Shown here: positions 41,536 to 52,500 of the stretch, piece by piece
Numbering within the stretch: position 1 is the stretch's first letter
Layout of the letters: each line of letters begins with the position of its first letter
Assembly (NCBI GenBank): GCA_977006965.1
Contig: OZ345374.1
Location: 2,294,001 to 2,358,000 of the forward strand
DNA from: Phymatolithon calcareum
Lineage: Eukaryota > Rhodophyta > Florideophyceae > Hapalidiales
DNA: 64,000 nucleotides
Direction of reading: 5' to 3'
Made by a program: the position numbers and the translations under genes
The notes under the pieces: generated by a model
Seen by the model: the letters and a program-made list of their open reading frames with translations, nothing else
Databases searched by the model: none
Told to the model about the DNA's origin: nothing

Positions 41536-43758
41536 TCAAGAAGTTGTTTGTTCTGTGTCTAATCTTGCATGAGAGAATTTACTAGCAGTAGATCGATTGT
41601 CCATCATTTTCTTCCACGAAATACCGCTGTATCCTTCTTGTCGCCACCTCAAGGTCAAATATGCACCCCCCAGGAAAGACAAGTGGTTGTTGTCCTCATA
41701 TAGAAACGCATCGCCCATTTTACTTTTGCAGGCTGTAACACCGTCGCAAAAGTATCTGAAGGGTACGACAGCTCTCGTACCCGGAACAGCTTTTGCAGCT
41801 CGTTGAATAGCCTCATTAATAAATTTCAATTGTCGCATTGCGACCAATGCTGGTTCTCCTTGGCATGAATCATTCGCTTTACGACACGTACGAGGATCAA
41901 ATGGAAGAAGTGGCACCTGAGAAAACAGCACTGGAATTGCACCACTCATCGCGATAGTTCTTGCTGTGGCTTGAAGTGCGGGTCCGAACAGCGAACGAGA
42001 ATAGTTTCTTCCGTGTTCCAGCCCTTGTCGAAATGCTTCTTCCCTTCTTTCATTTGGTTTAACAAGAAGCGTGCTAGTAGGAGGCTTGTTCTCAGAGCTC
42101 TCCATAGAAGGGTGACGATAAAGGTTACTTTCCCATCTTGCGGCCAGTAGGACAGCATCAAACTTTTCCTTTGCCACACGATCTATCCACATTGACTTAA
42201 AATGTTGGCAAGGCTCATCCCATGCGATGTCAGTAACGAAAATCTTTCGAACTCCCAAAAGTGGAGGACATGCAGGCAGTACCCAAAGCTGTACCTCTGC
42301 ATCGAAAGTCTCACGAAGATGCACTGCCAATGGCTCCAGATTTGCCGCATGACTGTCCCCGATAATGGCCACGCGCAGAGCAGGTGGGACACAAGGCCGC
42401 AAGATCAACTCCCTTGATAGCTTTGTGACTGGAATCCATGCTTCTGCCGACATTGAAAGCGTTGCGAGCTGAACAGCAGCCGCAGGACTGATTCCGCCAA
42501 ATTTTAACTTCGGGTCTAGCGTAGATGTCAAGTCTCTCAGTGCGTTGGACTTGGCGATTCTGTCCTTCTCGTCGAGCAGAAAGAAGACAGAGAGAAAGGC
42601 GGCTAAAAGTGCAATCACAAGTGCTATGAACTTTAGAAAGAAGGTTCGAACGTTTCCGAACTCACGGCGAGCCATAAACGGGCGCTCAATGAGAAAGTGT
42701 AAAACGCAGCCTCCGAAAATTGCCACTAAGAAGCCTATGAATAGTTCCATAGGCGCGAGCGGAGCCCACGAGCGTATTGCACGCAAATGAATCAGCAATG
42801 GCCAGTGGACAAGGTAAACGCTGTACGAGACTCTTCCTAAAGCCCTCAACTGCGGCATCGAGAGGACGAATCTCGCTACGACCGTGTCTTTTGTGCTAAT
42901 CATTGCCGCTGTTGAAAGACATGGAATAAGGGCTCGGGCACCAGGAAAGCTATTTGTTGGGTCGTAGATGGTCGATGCGCTCACAAGCGCAATGAGTCCG
43001 GTAAGCGATACGATTTCTGACAGGCGACTCGAAGATTTTACGGGTATTGGATGTACACGAAGTGCCAGAATGACACCTATGAAGAATTCCCAAGCGCGGT
43101 GGTGAAGGAGGAAGAATGCAGCATGTGGAGTGTACAGCGCTGCCTGTTCTGCACGCACGATACTGATTGCCGTAAAGAGCACTGCAAATGTCACAGGAAG
43201 CGCCTTATGTAACCAGTATAGGAGCAAGTGTAAAGGAGGCCAGAAGGTGTAAAACAGGGTCTCTATACCAAGAGACCAAGTGTGCAAGAGCGGTTTCTTA
43301 GCAGCTGTCGTATCAAAATAGCCGCTGCGGAAGAAGAAGCTTACGTTAGACACGCCTAACAATGCTGCGGCCGCGGATTGAGCTGTATCGCGAGCATCAA
43401 GAAAAGGAAAAATCGCAACTGATGCCATCGTGAACACGACTAGTGTTACTATCAGCGCCGGTGCGAGACGTACTATTCGGCGCATGTAAAATGCTGAGAG
43501 CGAAAATGTGGCATTGTGAAGTGATTGCTTTGTGCTTCGAGATATTAGATAACCGGATAGGACGAAAAAGACATCGACACCGATGAAACCTCCAGAGAAT
43601 GGCGGTACATCAAAATGGAACAACAAGACTAAGGTGAGTGCAAGCCCGCGCAATCCTTCTAAATCAGCCCTATGCCCCCTTCTGTTATTCGCCTCACTAG
43701 AATAGGGCATGACTCCAGTTGTGCGAAAGGCTTGCGACCTCGTTGGTTCATCCGGCAT
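41536..43758 (-). CDS. Acyltransferase-3 / SGNH membrane acyltransferase
   Basis: An intronless gene for an OafA/YrhL-like enzyme that moves acyl groups, usually acetyl, onto glycans across a membrane. The frame is open to 44025; I prefer ATG 43758 (or 43710), since family proteins start shortly before the first motif, here RADLEGLRGLALTLVLLFHF. The N-terminal half has about ten hydrophobic helices with GVDVFFVLSGYLIS, FYMRRIVRLAPAL, LLHTWSLGIETLFYTFWPP and SYSVYLVHWPLL, matching the AT3 pattern. The C-terminal 300 residues form an SGNH/GDSL-like domain, with AIIGDSHAANL as block I (Ser) and DNNHLS as the Asp-His pair. The fusion is common in bacteria; in an alga it could be horizontally acquired and act on cell-wall polysaccharide. 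The usual SVEEQFY is GIETLFY here, so one glutamate is changed. Confidence 0.88.
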   Translation of the reverse strand: MPDEPTRSQAFRTTGVMPYSSEANNRRGHRADLEGLRGLALTLVLLFHFDVPPFSGGFIGVDVFFVLSGYLISRSTKQSLHNATFSLSAFYMRRIVRLAPALIVTLVVFTMASVAIFPFLDARDTAQSAAAALLGVSNVSFFFRSGYFDTTAAKKPLLHTWSLGIETLFYTFWPPLHLLLYWLHKALPVTFAVLFTAISIVRAEQAALYTPHAAFFLLHHRAWEFFIGVILALRVHPIPVKSSSRLSEIVSLTGLIALVSASTIYDPTNSFPGARALIPCLSTAAMISTKDTVVARFVLSMPQLRALGRVSYSVYLVHWPLLIHLRAIRSWAPLAPMELFIGFLVAIFGGCVLHFLIERPFMARREFGNVRTFFLKFIALVIALLAAFLSVFFLLDEKDRIAKSNALRDLTSTLDPKLKFGGISPAAAVQLATLSMSAEAWIPVTKLSRELILRPCVPPALRVAIIGDSHAANLEPLAVHLRETFDAEVQLWVLPACPPLLGVRKIFVTDIAWDEPCQHFKSMWIDRVAKEKFDAVLLAARWESNLYRHPSMESSENKPPTSTLLVKPNERREEAFRQGLEHGRNYSRSLFGPALQATARTIAMSGAIPVLFSQVPLLPFDPRTCRKANDSCQGEPALVAMRQLKFINEAIQRAAKAVPGTRAVVPFRYFCDGVTACKSKMGDAFLYEDNNHLSFLGGAYLTLRWRQEGYSGISWKKMMDNRSTASKFSHARLDTEQTTS

Positions 43759-44025
43759 CGGAAACCGGCGAGATGCTATACGGTTCCATTTCGAGGACGA
43801 TGGCTTCACTGCTGGTGCTAGGGCTGATTCTTCCGTAACGGTCCATAATTTGCAAATGTCCGTACTGAGTGCATCAAGATGTGGCCAAATCGGCGGTAGG
43901 GCCGCAGTTTGCTGGGCGTGCTCGGTGGCCCACGTGTGCGCTATGAGACCGAGCGGTTTTGTCAACTTGCCACCCGACCTGGTCTCCACGGTGCGATGCC
44001 ACGACCCAGTGACGAAAAGAAGCAA

Positions 44026-45279
44026 AAGCTATACTTGCTTGGTTTTCGGTGAAAAGGTGGGACAAATGACCTAACCATCTCAGCATAGTAGAAATTCTTT
44101 CCGGTTGTATCGAAGTCGTCGTTGAACGAAACTGTCTACGTCCCGCATCAATCGTTCTTGAAAAAACGAAGTGTTTGAAGACTTGATGGAGCACACTGTA
44201 TTCGCGAGAAATACGCCTGAGGATGATGCTCGTCGTGTAGTAGTACTATGTCCGAGACAATAGCAGGTGAAACACATTGTCCATTGCCTTGAGAGCGTTT
44301 CTGAGGCCATTTGACAAATTCTACAAAAACATGTATTTTTCCATTATCCCGGCGCTTAACGCAGCTCACTCTATACTGCAGTTGGAGGTCTCATGCGCAG
44401 CAAAGGAGCTCCTTGCGTTTTAGAGAAAACCAGGTTTTTAGGGAAAATGTAGACGAGCATCTGATTCCGCTAATGTCCTCATTACTGAACAAGAAAGTTT
44501 GCAGCAGTCCTAACGCTCCTCAAAGCGACAACTGCCTCTCTAGAATATTAGCAAAAGATTCAAGCAGTTGTTAAAAAATTGGAAACAAGGATTCACATTT
44601 CCTGTGATGATAACAAAAAACCGAAAAGCCCGAGATGATCTCTTGCTATTTAGCAAGACCATTATCAAGCCCATGCAAATCAAAGAAGGACTGTGCTGAT
44701 ACCAATACACGAGAATATGATTGAGGGTTCTCAACATCTGAACACAAGCTGAGAGTTCTGTATAAAGACCAACCATTAGAAAACAGCTCTTCTTTAATGC
44801 TGAGCCATGACTGGTTGCTTTTACTTCTCCACCACCACTCGGAGTCTACCGCTACAGGCAGACAGCTCTGCCTCTAACAAACAGAAGAGACTGTCTGTCT
44901 TGACCGTTAAAGCTTCCGAAACTTGACAGACCCACAACCTCGTAGATATAGATTCAAAAGCTACACAGCCGTACATCCCAATAAAACTTCGACATCACAC
45001 TTTCAAATGAATTCTCACGCGCTGCAGTGATCATTGCGTATAGAGCAGTACGCGGCACATCGCGTACTGCGGTCAGCAGCATCTCTGTCTCCTACGGTGG
45101 CAAGAGGACAACTTTTTCCCTTTGTTGCAAACTCAAAAATAATCGATGAGGTGGAAATCGAGAAGACTTGAGAGAGGAATCATGCTGAGAATGCCGGCAC
45201 GAGAGCTTCCTCTTAACGAAAAGCAACTGTATCGCGCTGATTTGCAAAATTACCGTACTGCTTCATGTATGCATCTCCT
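44026..45279. other. No gene recognised
   Basis: Upstream region of the acyltransferase gene plus intergenic DNA. A perfect 10-bp inverted repeat (GCAGTACGCG/CGCGTACTGC) lies at about 45048-45073. No coding feature. Confidence 0.4.
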
Positions 45280-45416
45280 TAAGCCGTCTTAGAGTTTCGA
45301 GGATAGTTTTAGACTTCTTAATTCTTTTGCCCAATTTGGAATCTGACATCCCTTGGTCAGCAATTGATACTCCCAGGTATTTCACTTCCCGTTCCTTCCT
45401 CATCTTCCATTCAGAT

Positions 45417-45617
45417 AGTTGAAATGATGCTTATCCCTCCACCCGGGGGAAGGTGTTTGCAGCTAGGGCTTCGACGTTAACCCGGTTTACACGGATTTGA
45501 GTAAATGATCCGAAGAAACAAGAACGAAGCTGCTGAAACGCATCTCCCTTGCAGTCTCATGAGTGTTTCTGAGGAGATTTAAAAAATTCTAAATTCTAAA
45601 AAAAGTTGAAAATGATG
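45417..45617 (+). mobile_element. Short LINE 3'-end insertion with TSD
   Basis: 45430-45603 is a plus-strand copy of only the last roughly 170 bp of the LINE family: hairpin-like GC-rich start, GCAGCTAGGGC, GAAACGCATCTCCCTTGCAG, A-rich end. It is flanked by AGTTGAAATGATG (45417-45429) and AGTTGAAAATGATG (45604-45617), a duplication with one A of difference. Extreme 5' truncation. Confidence 0.75.
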
Positions 45618-46024
45618 TCTTGCAGTAGCCCCAGTCAACAGGATAGCGCTTGTCGTCGTGTCCCACTTCATTTTATTTTCCTGCGCCCATTTCGACGCAC
45701 GTCAAGAATTTCCTGAATTCCCTTCACTGAGATCACTGTCAGCTTCACGTCGTCTGTGAAAAGCTTGCAAGCGACACTTCTTTAGGAATCGTGCCAAGCT
45801 CGATGACGATTGTGTCCATAAAAATATTGTAGATGCATGGACTTAAGGGAGAGCCTTGAGCCAAAGCCTTGTCGATCCTGAACCACTCACCATCATCCGT
45901 CTGCATGTATGATGGCTCCAGGAAAGGCATAATCATCTCGGCTATACTTGGGCCGAGGACCTTTCTTAACCTTTTGGCGAGCTTATCTCTCGGGAGCGAA
46001 TCATATACCACCTTTAAATCAAGG

Positions 46025-46032
46025 ATTGCGAC
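46025..46032. repeat. MITE target-site duplication, left
   Basis: TTGCGACA, repeated exactly at 46361-46368. Confidence 0.93.
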
Positions 46033-46360
46033 ACAAAGCATTGGAAAAAATAATTGCTATTGTAATTATTTAAATTATTGTTCCAATAATTTATTCCTGA
46101 GTCTCGCATATTTATTGTATTTATTGAGATCGTCGTGGTTGCGACAATTATTGTATCGGACTCCTCATTTTTTCGATCCGGTTATTCTATCGCGACAGAA
46201 AGTAGCAAGAAGGATCCAATAATTCGGGGAATAACCAGTTATTTATACCTCGCTGAACTTGAATACAATAATTTATTGCTTCTGCGTTCAACAATAAATT
46301 ATTTATTCTCGACACTTTTCGAGAAAAGAATAAAAATAAATAAATAATTCCAATGCTTTG
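46033..46360. mobile_element. 328-bp hAT MITE derived from the hAT-1 family
   Basis: Ends are the same 13-bp inverted repeats as hAT-1 (CAAAGCATTGGAA and complement), with a perfect 8-bp duplication. Its left half equals the right end of hAT-1 (2740-2861) inverted and its right half equals the left end (1827-1960) inverted, so it is a deletion derivative lacking all coding sequence. It has been inserted into the LINE relic at codon VA of IYVAILDL. Confidence 0.93.
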
Positions 46361-46368
46361 TTGCGACA
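46361..46368. repeat. MITE target-site duplication, right
   Basis: TTGCGACA, identical to 46025-46032. Confidence 0.93.
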
Positions 46369-46790
46369 TAGATATGTCCTTGGTGGCGGAGAGCTTCTGC
46401 ATGAAGAAGAGCGAGCTCTGTCCCTCTGTTTTTCTGGAATCCCAATTGGGGTACATGAAACTCATAATTTCGTCGTATCAGATTGTCCGATGCCGTTTTC
46501 ATCATTTTCTGATATGGCTAAGTACGGAATTGGTCGATAGCTTTCCCGTTTGCTAATATCTCCGTCCTTATAGATGGGGACTACATTAGTCCTTCTCCAC
46601 TCCAATGGGGTCGTTCGAAGTCGGCCACGGGCTTCCCATATCGCAAACAACGGCTTGTGCTCAGCTTTGGGTCAACATGCAGCATCTTGTTCCTAACAAA
46701 GTCCGGTCCCGGTGCTTTTCCATTTGGGCCCGATAAAATAGCCGATTCGATGTCATGCCGGAATGTTCAGTCTGGGCTGAACCCTCTCGT

Positions 46791-48115
46791 GTCGCCTTTC
46801 CAGGCCAACTTTGCCCTTGAGTGGAGATGCAAACAGTTGAAATGTGGCCCTCAGTTATTGCGTACTCCTCTGGCAATAAGGGAAGGGATGTTCACACCTG
46901 GGTTCAAGCGGAGAGTTGTTGAAAATTACAGCAAAGACCCATCAAATGCATTTCGCCTAAAAGGTTCTGACATGTGCAAGAATATATCTGGACAGTCTCG
47001 ATGTTATGACTTGTGTTCCTTTACATATGTGGATGAGAGAAAGAAACTATATCAACGTGCTGCATAGACTGCTTTTTGGTGCGAGCTGTACATGTAATCG
47101 ATATGCAAGAAGAAGGGACACTGCGCGTTGCAGTAGATCGAATATAGTCCTTCCACCGGGGAATGCTTTTTCGCACTGGTCCTGCGTTTCACTGCGCTTC
47201 ACCCGAGGACAGACACCTGTCATGACGAGATACGGACCGCGGCGCTCCGACGTACGCTCCACTACCGTCACATTCCGGTTGTTAATGCGGGGCACTTCGA
47301 TGTACTTCATTGCCAGCGTCGACTTCCAGAGGCGCAAAATATGCTGAGCTTCCGCGTGAGGAACTGCGTCACAAGCAGCAATTACTTGAAATAGTTCCTC
47401 GTATTAAACACTTCTGTCTTGTAGAAGCGGTTAGTAATCTGCGAAACCAAAGAGTCAGGCTCGAACTTTGTGTGGCCTGGCATTTAGCTAGTCTTCCATA
47501 GAGCCAGATCTCCCTTATACTCAAACTCATCGCCGCAATCTCCGAAGCTTTGAAATAGACGAAACGAATCCGCCTACTGCACGGGCATTGTTTCCTCACC
47601 GATACATGGGTTGCAGTTCGGAAGACAATGCAGTCTCAATGCATGGCAGTTGGCTATGACAGAAGAACACGGCTTCCCCCGCCAACCACACAACGCACTT
47701 ACTATTGAAGTACGGTGCCACGTTGAGGTCTGTGGATGTCCTAGTGGCTATCATAAAAATTCTCTCCGGCTGTTTTAGGAGTTGTATTGTCGAGGAAGGG
47801 ATCCTTTCCAGGTGAACATCCGACGAACAGAGCGGGTCATATTTCATTCTTTTCCGACTGGTGCACAGCGCTTTCTCTCCGCGACAACATATCCGATACT
47901 GTGTGAGTCGCAGCATAGGCATTGCAGAAGGCCTCTGATCATCAGATGTAGTGTACGCTGTCAAGTTCATCTGAATGACCAATTTTTTTAAAAAAAATTA
48001 TAATTCAGATTCAATTATAAATCGGTGCCTTTATTTTGAAATATTTCGCCAAAAGGGACAAAAAAGCAATCACATCTCTCCCCAGCGATCGCTCCTTCGC
48101 ATCATTCTCTTGGCA
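46791..48115. other. No gene recognised; promoter side of CFIm25
   Basis: Minus-strand frames of 76-128 codons occur without recognisable domains. The last 130 bases before 48116 are AT-rich and then CT-rich and probably carry the CFIm25 promoter and leader. Confidence 0.4.
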
Positions 48116-49200
48116 ATGGAGCCCCCAGCTGCTGCCAAGGGGCTAAGCACCTCCGGCTCCACAGCCGCTGTGCCACCGAAGGCCGCGAATGGCATTGACA
48201 TCCGTGCCGCGAACGGAGGCGTCAAACAGCGAACCTCCGCAGCATCAAAAAACACCCCAGCACCGGTGTCAGAAATTCCGACAGAATCTCCAGCGGAACC
48301 GACGACAGAGTCAACTGCAGAGCCAGCATCGGAACCGGCAACGGAACCTGTATCGGAGCCAGCACAGGAGCAGACACCCTCGTCTCCAAATGCGAACGAC
48401 GCCTCAGGTCTGGAAGCCCTATTTGACCTTGATGCGATTTCGAGTATGGACATTTACGACTTGGGCAACTACACATTTGGGAAGAAAGAACGTGAAAGTC
48501 GATGCTACGCAATGCAGGGTCACTCAAGTGCCATGGTAAGCGATCGTCTTTCATCGCGCTATGCGCAACGTGGACTCCGTCGATCCGTCGCAGCCGTTCT
48601 TCTTGTTCATGTACACCGTTTCCCGCACGTTCTTCTTCTGCAACGTGCGGATAGTCGCGGCGGCTGCGAGCTTCCGGGAGGTCGTCTCCGATTAGGGGAG
48701 AGCGATGAAGACGGACTGGCGCGTAAACTTCGCGCGAAGCTTATGCCTGATGTCCGGCTAGGTGAGGAGGAGATACCGGAGCTTGATATTGGCGAGCGAT
48801 GTACGTGTGGAGTGGTTTATAGAATAGGACAGTTTTTGTTAAATGGATCCAACGGTGATTTTGATACTAACTATTCCTTTTGCTTTCCGTGGTCCTTGTG
48901 TCCGCTTTGATTCTCACTCTGAATCCGATTTTTTGGTTGGCCAACACAGTGAGTACATGGTACCGTATCGACTTCTCGCGTCAGTTTTACCCGTACATCC
49001 CGGCACATGTGACCAAACCAAAGGAGGAGATGCACGTGTATAGTGTTTCGTTGCCTGAGAAGTTTGCATTTTCCGTCCCGAAGAACATGGAGATCGTCGC
49101 CATTCCGCTCTATGATGTGTTTGACAATTCGTCGACATTTGGAAGCGTCATTGCTTCGCTCCCAGCGCTCACTTCTCGCTTCCACAAGAATTACTGCTGA
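48116..49200 (+). CDS. NUDT21: mRNA cleavage factor I 25-kDa subunit (CFIm25), 1 intron
   Basis: Nudix-fold RNA-binding subunit of cleavage factor I, which reads UGUA elements upstream of poly(A) sites in the nucleus. The CDS is join(48116-48800, 48950-49200), 311 residues. The first 110 residues are an added low-complexity Ala/Pro/Glu/Thr segment not found in the animal protein. The core begins IYDLGNYTFGKKE, then RRSVAAVLLVHVHRFPHVLLLQ, the degenerate Nudix box LPGGRLRLGESDEDGL, FYPYIPAHVTKPKEEMHVY, FAVPKN-like FSVPKNMEIVAIPLYDVFDN, and SLPALTSRFH at the end. These blocks follow human CFIm25 in order. Loss of Nudix catalytic glutamates is usual for the family, so it binds rather than hydrolyses. 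I chose ATG 48116 (GGCAATGG context) over the in-frame start at 47975. Confidence 0.93.
48801..48949 (+). other. Spliceosomal intron of CFIm25
   Basis: 149 bp, GTACGT donor at 48801 and CACAG acceptor ending at 48949. A perfect TACTAAC branch site lies at 48865-48871, and the acceptor is the first AG after it. Joining gives phase-1 codon TTG and restores CFIm25 across the junction (GERLSTWYRIDF). Unspliced, the frame stops at 48910. Confidence 0.9.
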
Positions 49201-49552
49201 CATGGCAACGAAATGTTGCCGCAAGAGGGCAATCTCCTTTTGCCGACGTGTGAAACCAATGAATGCACGTACTAATAGTGTACTGTGGGGACATGCCGTG
49301 TACAAAACTAAACGAAAACCAACACCGAAATGAACATGAAATAACGACACAAAGTACAGTAGCTTTCGCGTTCACTATCGACTTGAAGAGTAAAAAATTT
49401 ATAAAAGTTATCCCCTGAACCTTTTTGTAGATTATCCTTCTTCGCGCTGTGCTACACTAACTTCTGCGAAAAAGAAAACAACTAACGCACTCTACAACAA
49501 AATCCCCAGCGTTTCCAATGAACGCCACAAAAACGGCTCAAGCAGAACTACT
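49201..49552. other. Convergent intergenic region
   Basis: 352 bp between the stop codons of CFIm25 (+) and the RelA/SpoT homologue (-). Likely contains both poly(A) sites; AT-rich in the middle (AAAAAATTTATAAAAG near 49393). No gene. Confidence 0.6.
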
Positions 49553-52500
49553 CTACATAACGTCATCGTAATCATCACCAAGGAACTCATCAATTTCCAG
49601 TTCCTCCGCCCCGATGATCTGACCCCCAAGAACCGCCGTCTTTTCTGCACCCTTTCCTTTGCCATTCGCACTTCCGCCACCACCTCTCGGACGGTAAGGT
49701 CGTGCTAGTTGCGGTGGAAAGTACTCCAGTCCTTCATTTGGTCCAACCCGTCTCGCAGAAAGGACCTCTTCACATTGCTCGATACGCTCAAGGATGGCTT
49801 TTAGCTGCCCCACATCTTCGACAAGAACTTCAAAGGCAAGAGTGGCCTCCATGACGGTAGCATCGGTTGCGGTGTAAGCACGGCGAATAGATCTGCCCAT
49901 TGCGGACAAAACTCCGGACACATAGGAGAGAAGCCCATCGCAATCATGCGCAACGACGACGACTCGTGCAGTCATTGCCAGTTGGCTTCGTGCGCCACTG
50001 CGCGGTCTCGCACGAGCCTCTGTGGCAGCAAAAGCATCTCTGTACGGTACACGAGGATCCGAAGACAGATCGTTCGCATCGTGCGCCCAGCGCAAACCAA
50101 CAACTTCCGGGGAAACCGGTCGCTGACGCAATTTGCTTAATAAATGGTCGCAGTGCAGACGATGAACTACTGTAGCCTTGCCAGAATCGCTTGAGACACG
50201 GATGCCCATAACCTCATCGCCACGCACGGGGTGGCAGCACGTAGCGGATTCAAGGTGCCGTATATCTGCAAGTTCTTCAACAGCGGTGGCGGGGGCGGGT
50301 TCCTGTGCAGAATTTTCAATAACCGCATGCCGCCGATCGCGCAGCAGAGAAAGCACAGTTCCCTGTAGGTCGAGGCCCGAGTCTTCCGGTACGCCCTTTG
50401 CAATAGCGATGTAAAGGTCATCGACTGTCTTGATATCGCGAATACTGGAGACTGCGGAAAGCACCGCTGAAAGACGAGGGATAAGCTCAGTTAGCGCAGC
50501 CTCCGAAGGTATCGGATATCCACGCTCCGTGGCCGCATTTTCAAGCACGACTCGTCCACGGTCCAGCATATTGTCCCGGTCACGAGCTCGGAGAAACTGG
50601 CGGATGCGCTGTCGCGCTGTCCGGGACCTCGCATAACCCATCCATTCGGAAGACGGGCCCGGGGAGGAATTTGATCCGATAATTTTGACAACATCGGCGT
50701 TCTGAAGCTTGTAGTCTAGGGGCACCATGTTGCCATTCACCCTGGCACCGATCATTTTGTGCCCCACATCGGTATGAATACGGTAAGCAAGGTCGACAGG
50801 AGTGCAATCCTTCGGCAGATCGATAATTCTTCCTTTGGGAGTGAACACGAAGACACGATTTCCGAGAAGGTCGCGGCGTACGGCGTCGACGAGATCGCGT
50901 GAAGAAGAGAAGCTATCGATGTAGTCGCGAATGCTGATAAGCCAACCTTGGGTTCGTTTGCGCCATTCAGCGTCGGGTCCGGTCGAGACAGCGTCGTCAT
51001 CGGAAGCTACAGCAGGATGTGCTCCTGATGCAGCTACTGTAGGATGTGGAACAGAGCACTGGAAGAGTTCGGCGGCAATCCCTTCTTCGGCAACGCGGTG
51101 CATGGCCTTAGTGCGAATTTGAATCTCCATAGCGAAAAAGTCATGCTTTTGTCCCAGCAATACGGTTGTGTGAAGCGACTGGTATCCGTTCGGTTTCGGA
51201 AAAGCAATGTAATCTTTGAAGCGCTTGGGAAGAGGTTTCCACATTTCATGGATACGACCGAGTACGTGATAACAGGAATGGTTACTGTCGACACCAGGGT
51301 CAAGGTCAACAACGACGCATAAATTGGCAACGTCCAGCATGGAGGAGAGACTTTCACCAGCGAGTCGGCGCTTGTGGATGGCGTACAGCTCCTTCGTTGA
51401 GCCGATGACTTCAACTGATCGAACCATGTTATAGAGGATACGATCCTCTTCCAGAACATTTTTGAGAATATCTTCTGCTGCTCGCAAACAGAAATCAAAT
51501 CGAGATCTGCGCTTAATGGACTCGACATCCGCACTAAGATCGCGATATTCCTTCGGATACAAATAACGGAAGGAAAGTTCCTCAAGCTCTGACTTAATAC
51601 GGCGCATGCCCAGGCGATGCGCAAGTGGTGCGAAGAACTCAAGTGTTTCCTTGGCAATTTTTCGCTGCTTTTCAGGCTTCATATGTTCCAGTGTGCGCAT
51701 GTTGTGAAGCCTATCTGCCAATTTGACAATAATGACGCGCACGTCTTCCGTCATGGCCAGAAACATTCCACGTAGATTATCCGCTTGTTTTTCCTGCTCT
51801 TCCTCCTCCTTCTTCATTCGCGCGGATACCGAAGGCGAGAGACGCGCAAGCCCGTTAAAGTGGGACGGCGCTTTATTCTCACATGTGGCAATGTTAGCGT
51901 TTTGACCGTGCACCTTACTCGCCAATTTCGATATTTTCGTTTCCCCTTCGACGATTTTCCGAACATCTGCACCAAACAACACTTCAATCTCCTCCAACGT
52001 GAACGGCGTATCCTCAACCGTATCGTGCAATAGACCGGCGATAATCGAATCCCTGTCCATCCGCAGGTCGGCAAGAATGGCCGCCACAGCAATCGGATGA
52101 ATTATATAAGGTTCGCCCGACTTGCGCTTCTGTCCTTCGTGTGCGACATTTGCAACTTCAAGTGCGGAAAGTACACGCTCGCGTGCGCGCGGACCGAGAT
52201 AGTCCAACTTTGGACGAAGGTCCTGCATATAGCGCATGAGCGAAGCCTCTGACGGAAGTGCGTCGATACCACGGAGATTCAATGCAAGCGAGCGGATGAC
52301 CGGCGAATCAGGCATATGCACGGGCTTCTGGGGGGGCGGGGGAGCGGGCGGGGGAGCGGGCGGCGGCGGAGTCGGCAGTAACGGTGGACGGCGAGCACGG
52401 GCGGCCGGACGCGTGAAAGACGGGAATTGAGGCAGCGGCATCTGGGTTTGGGCTGGGTCATTATCTTCGTTAGCCGCATTGTCTTCACTCGCTTCGTTTT

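Larger units (their letters stand above)
45280..46790 (-). pseudogene. LINE reverse-transcriptase relic, twice interrupted
   Basis: Minus-strand relic of a LINE related to the one at 38693. In order from 46790: KAPGPDFVRNKML, TNVVPIYKDGDIS...SYRPIPYLA, LGFQKNRGTELALLHAEALRHQGHIYV, [MITE], VAILDLKVVYDSLPRDKL, ALAQGSPLSPCIYNIFMDT, LFTDDVKLT (catalytic box with FTDD), [LINE tail], and KYLGVSIADQGMSDSKLGKRI. Several frameshifts occur. The two bracketed insertions split codons of the former gene, and each has its own target duplication. Confidence 0.82.
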
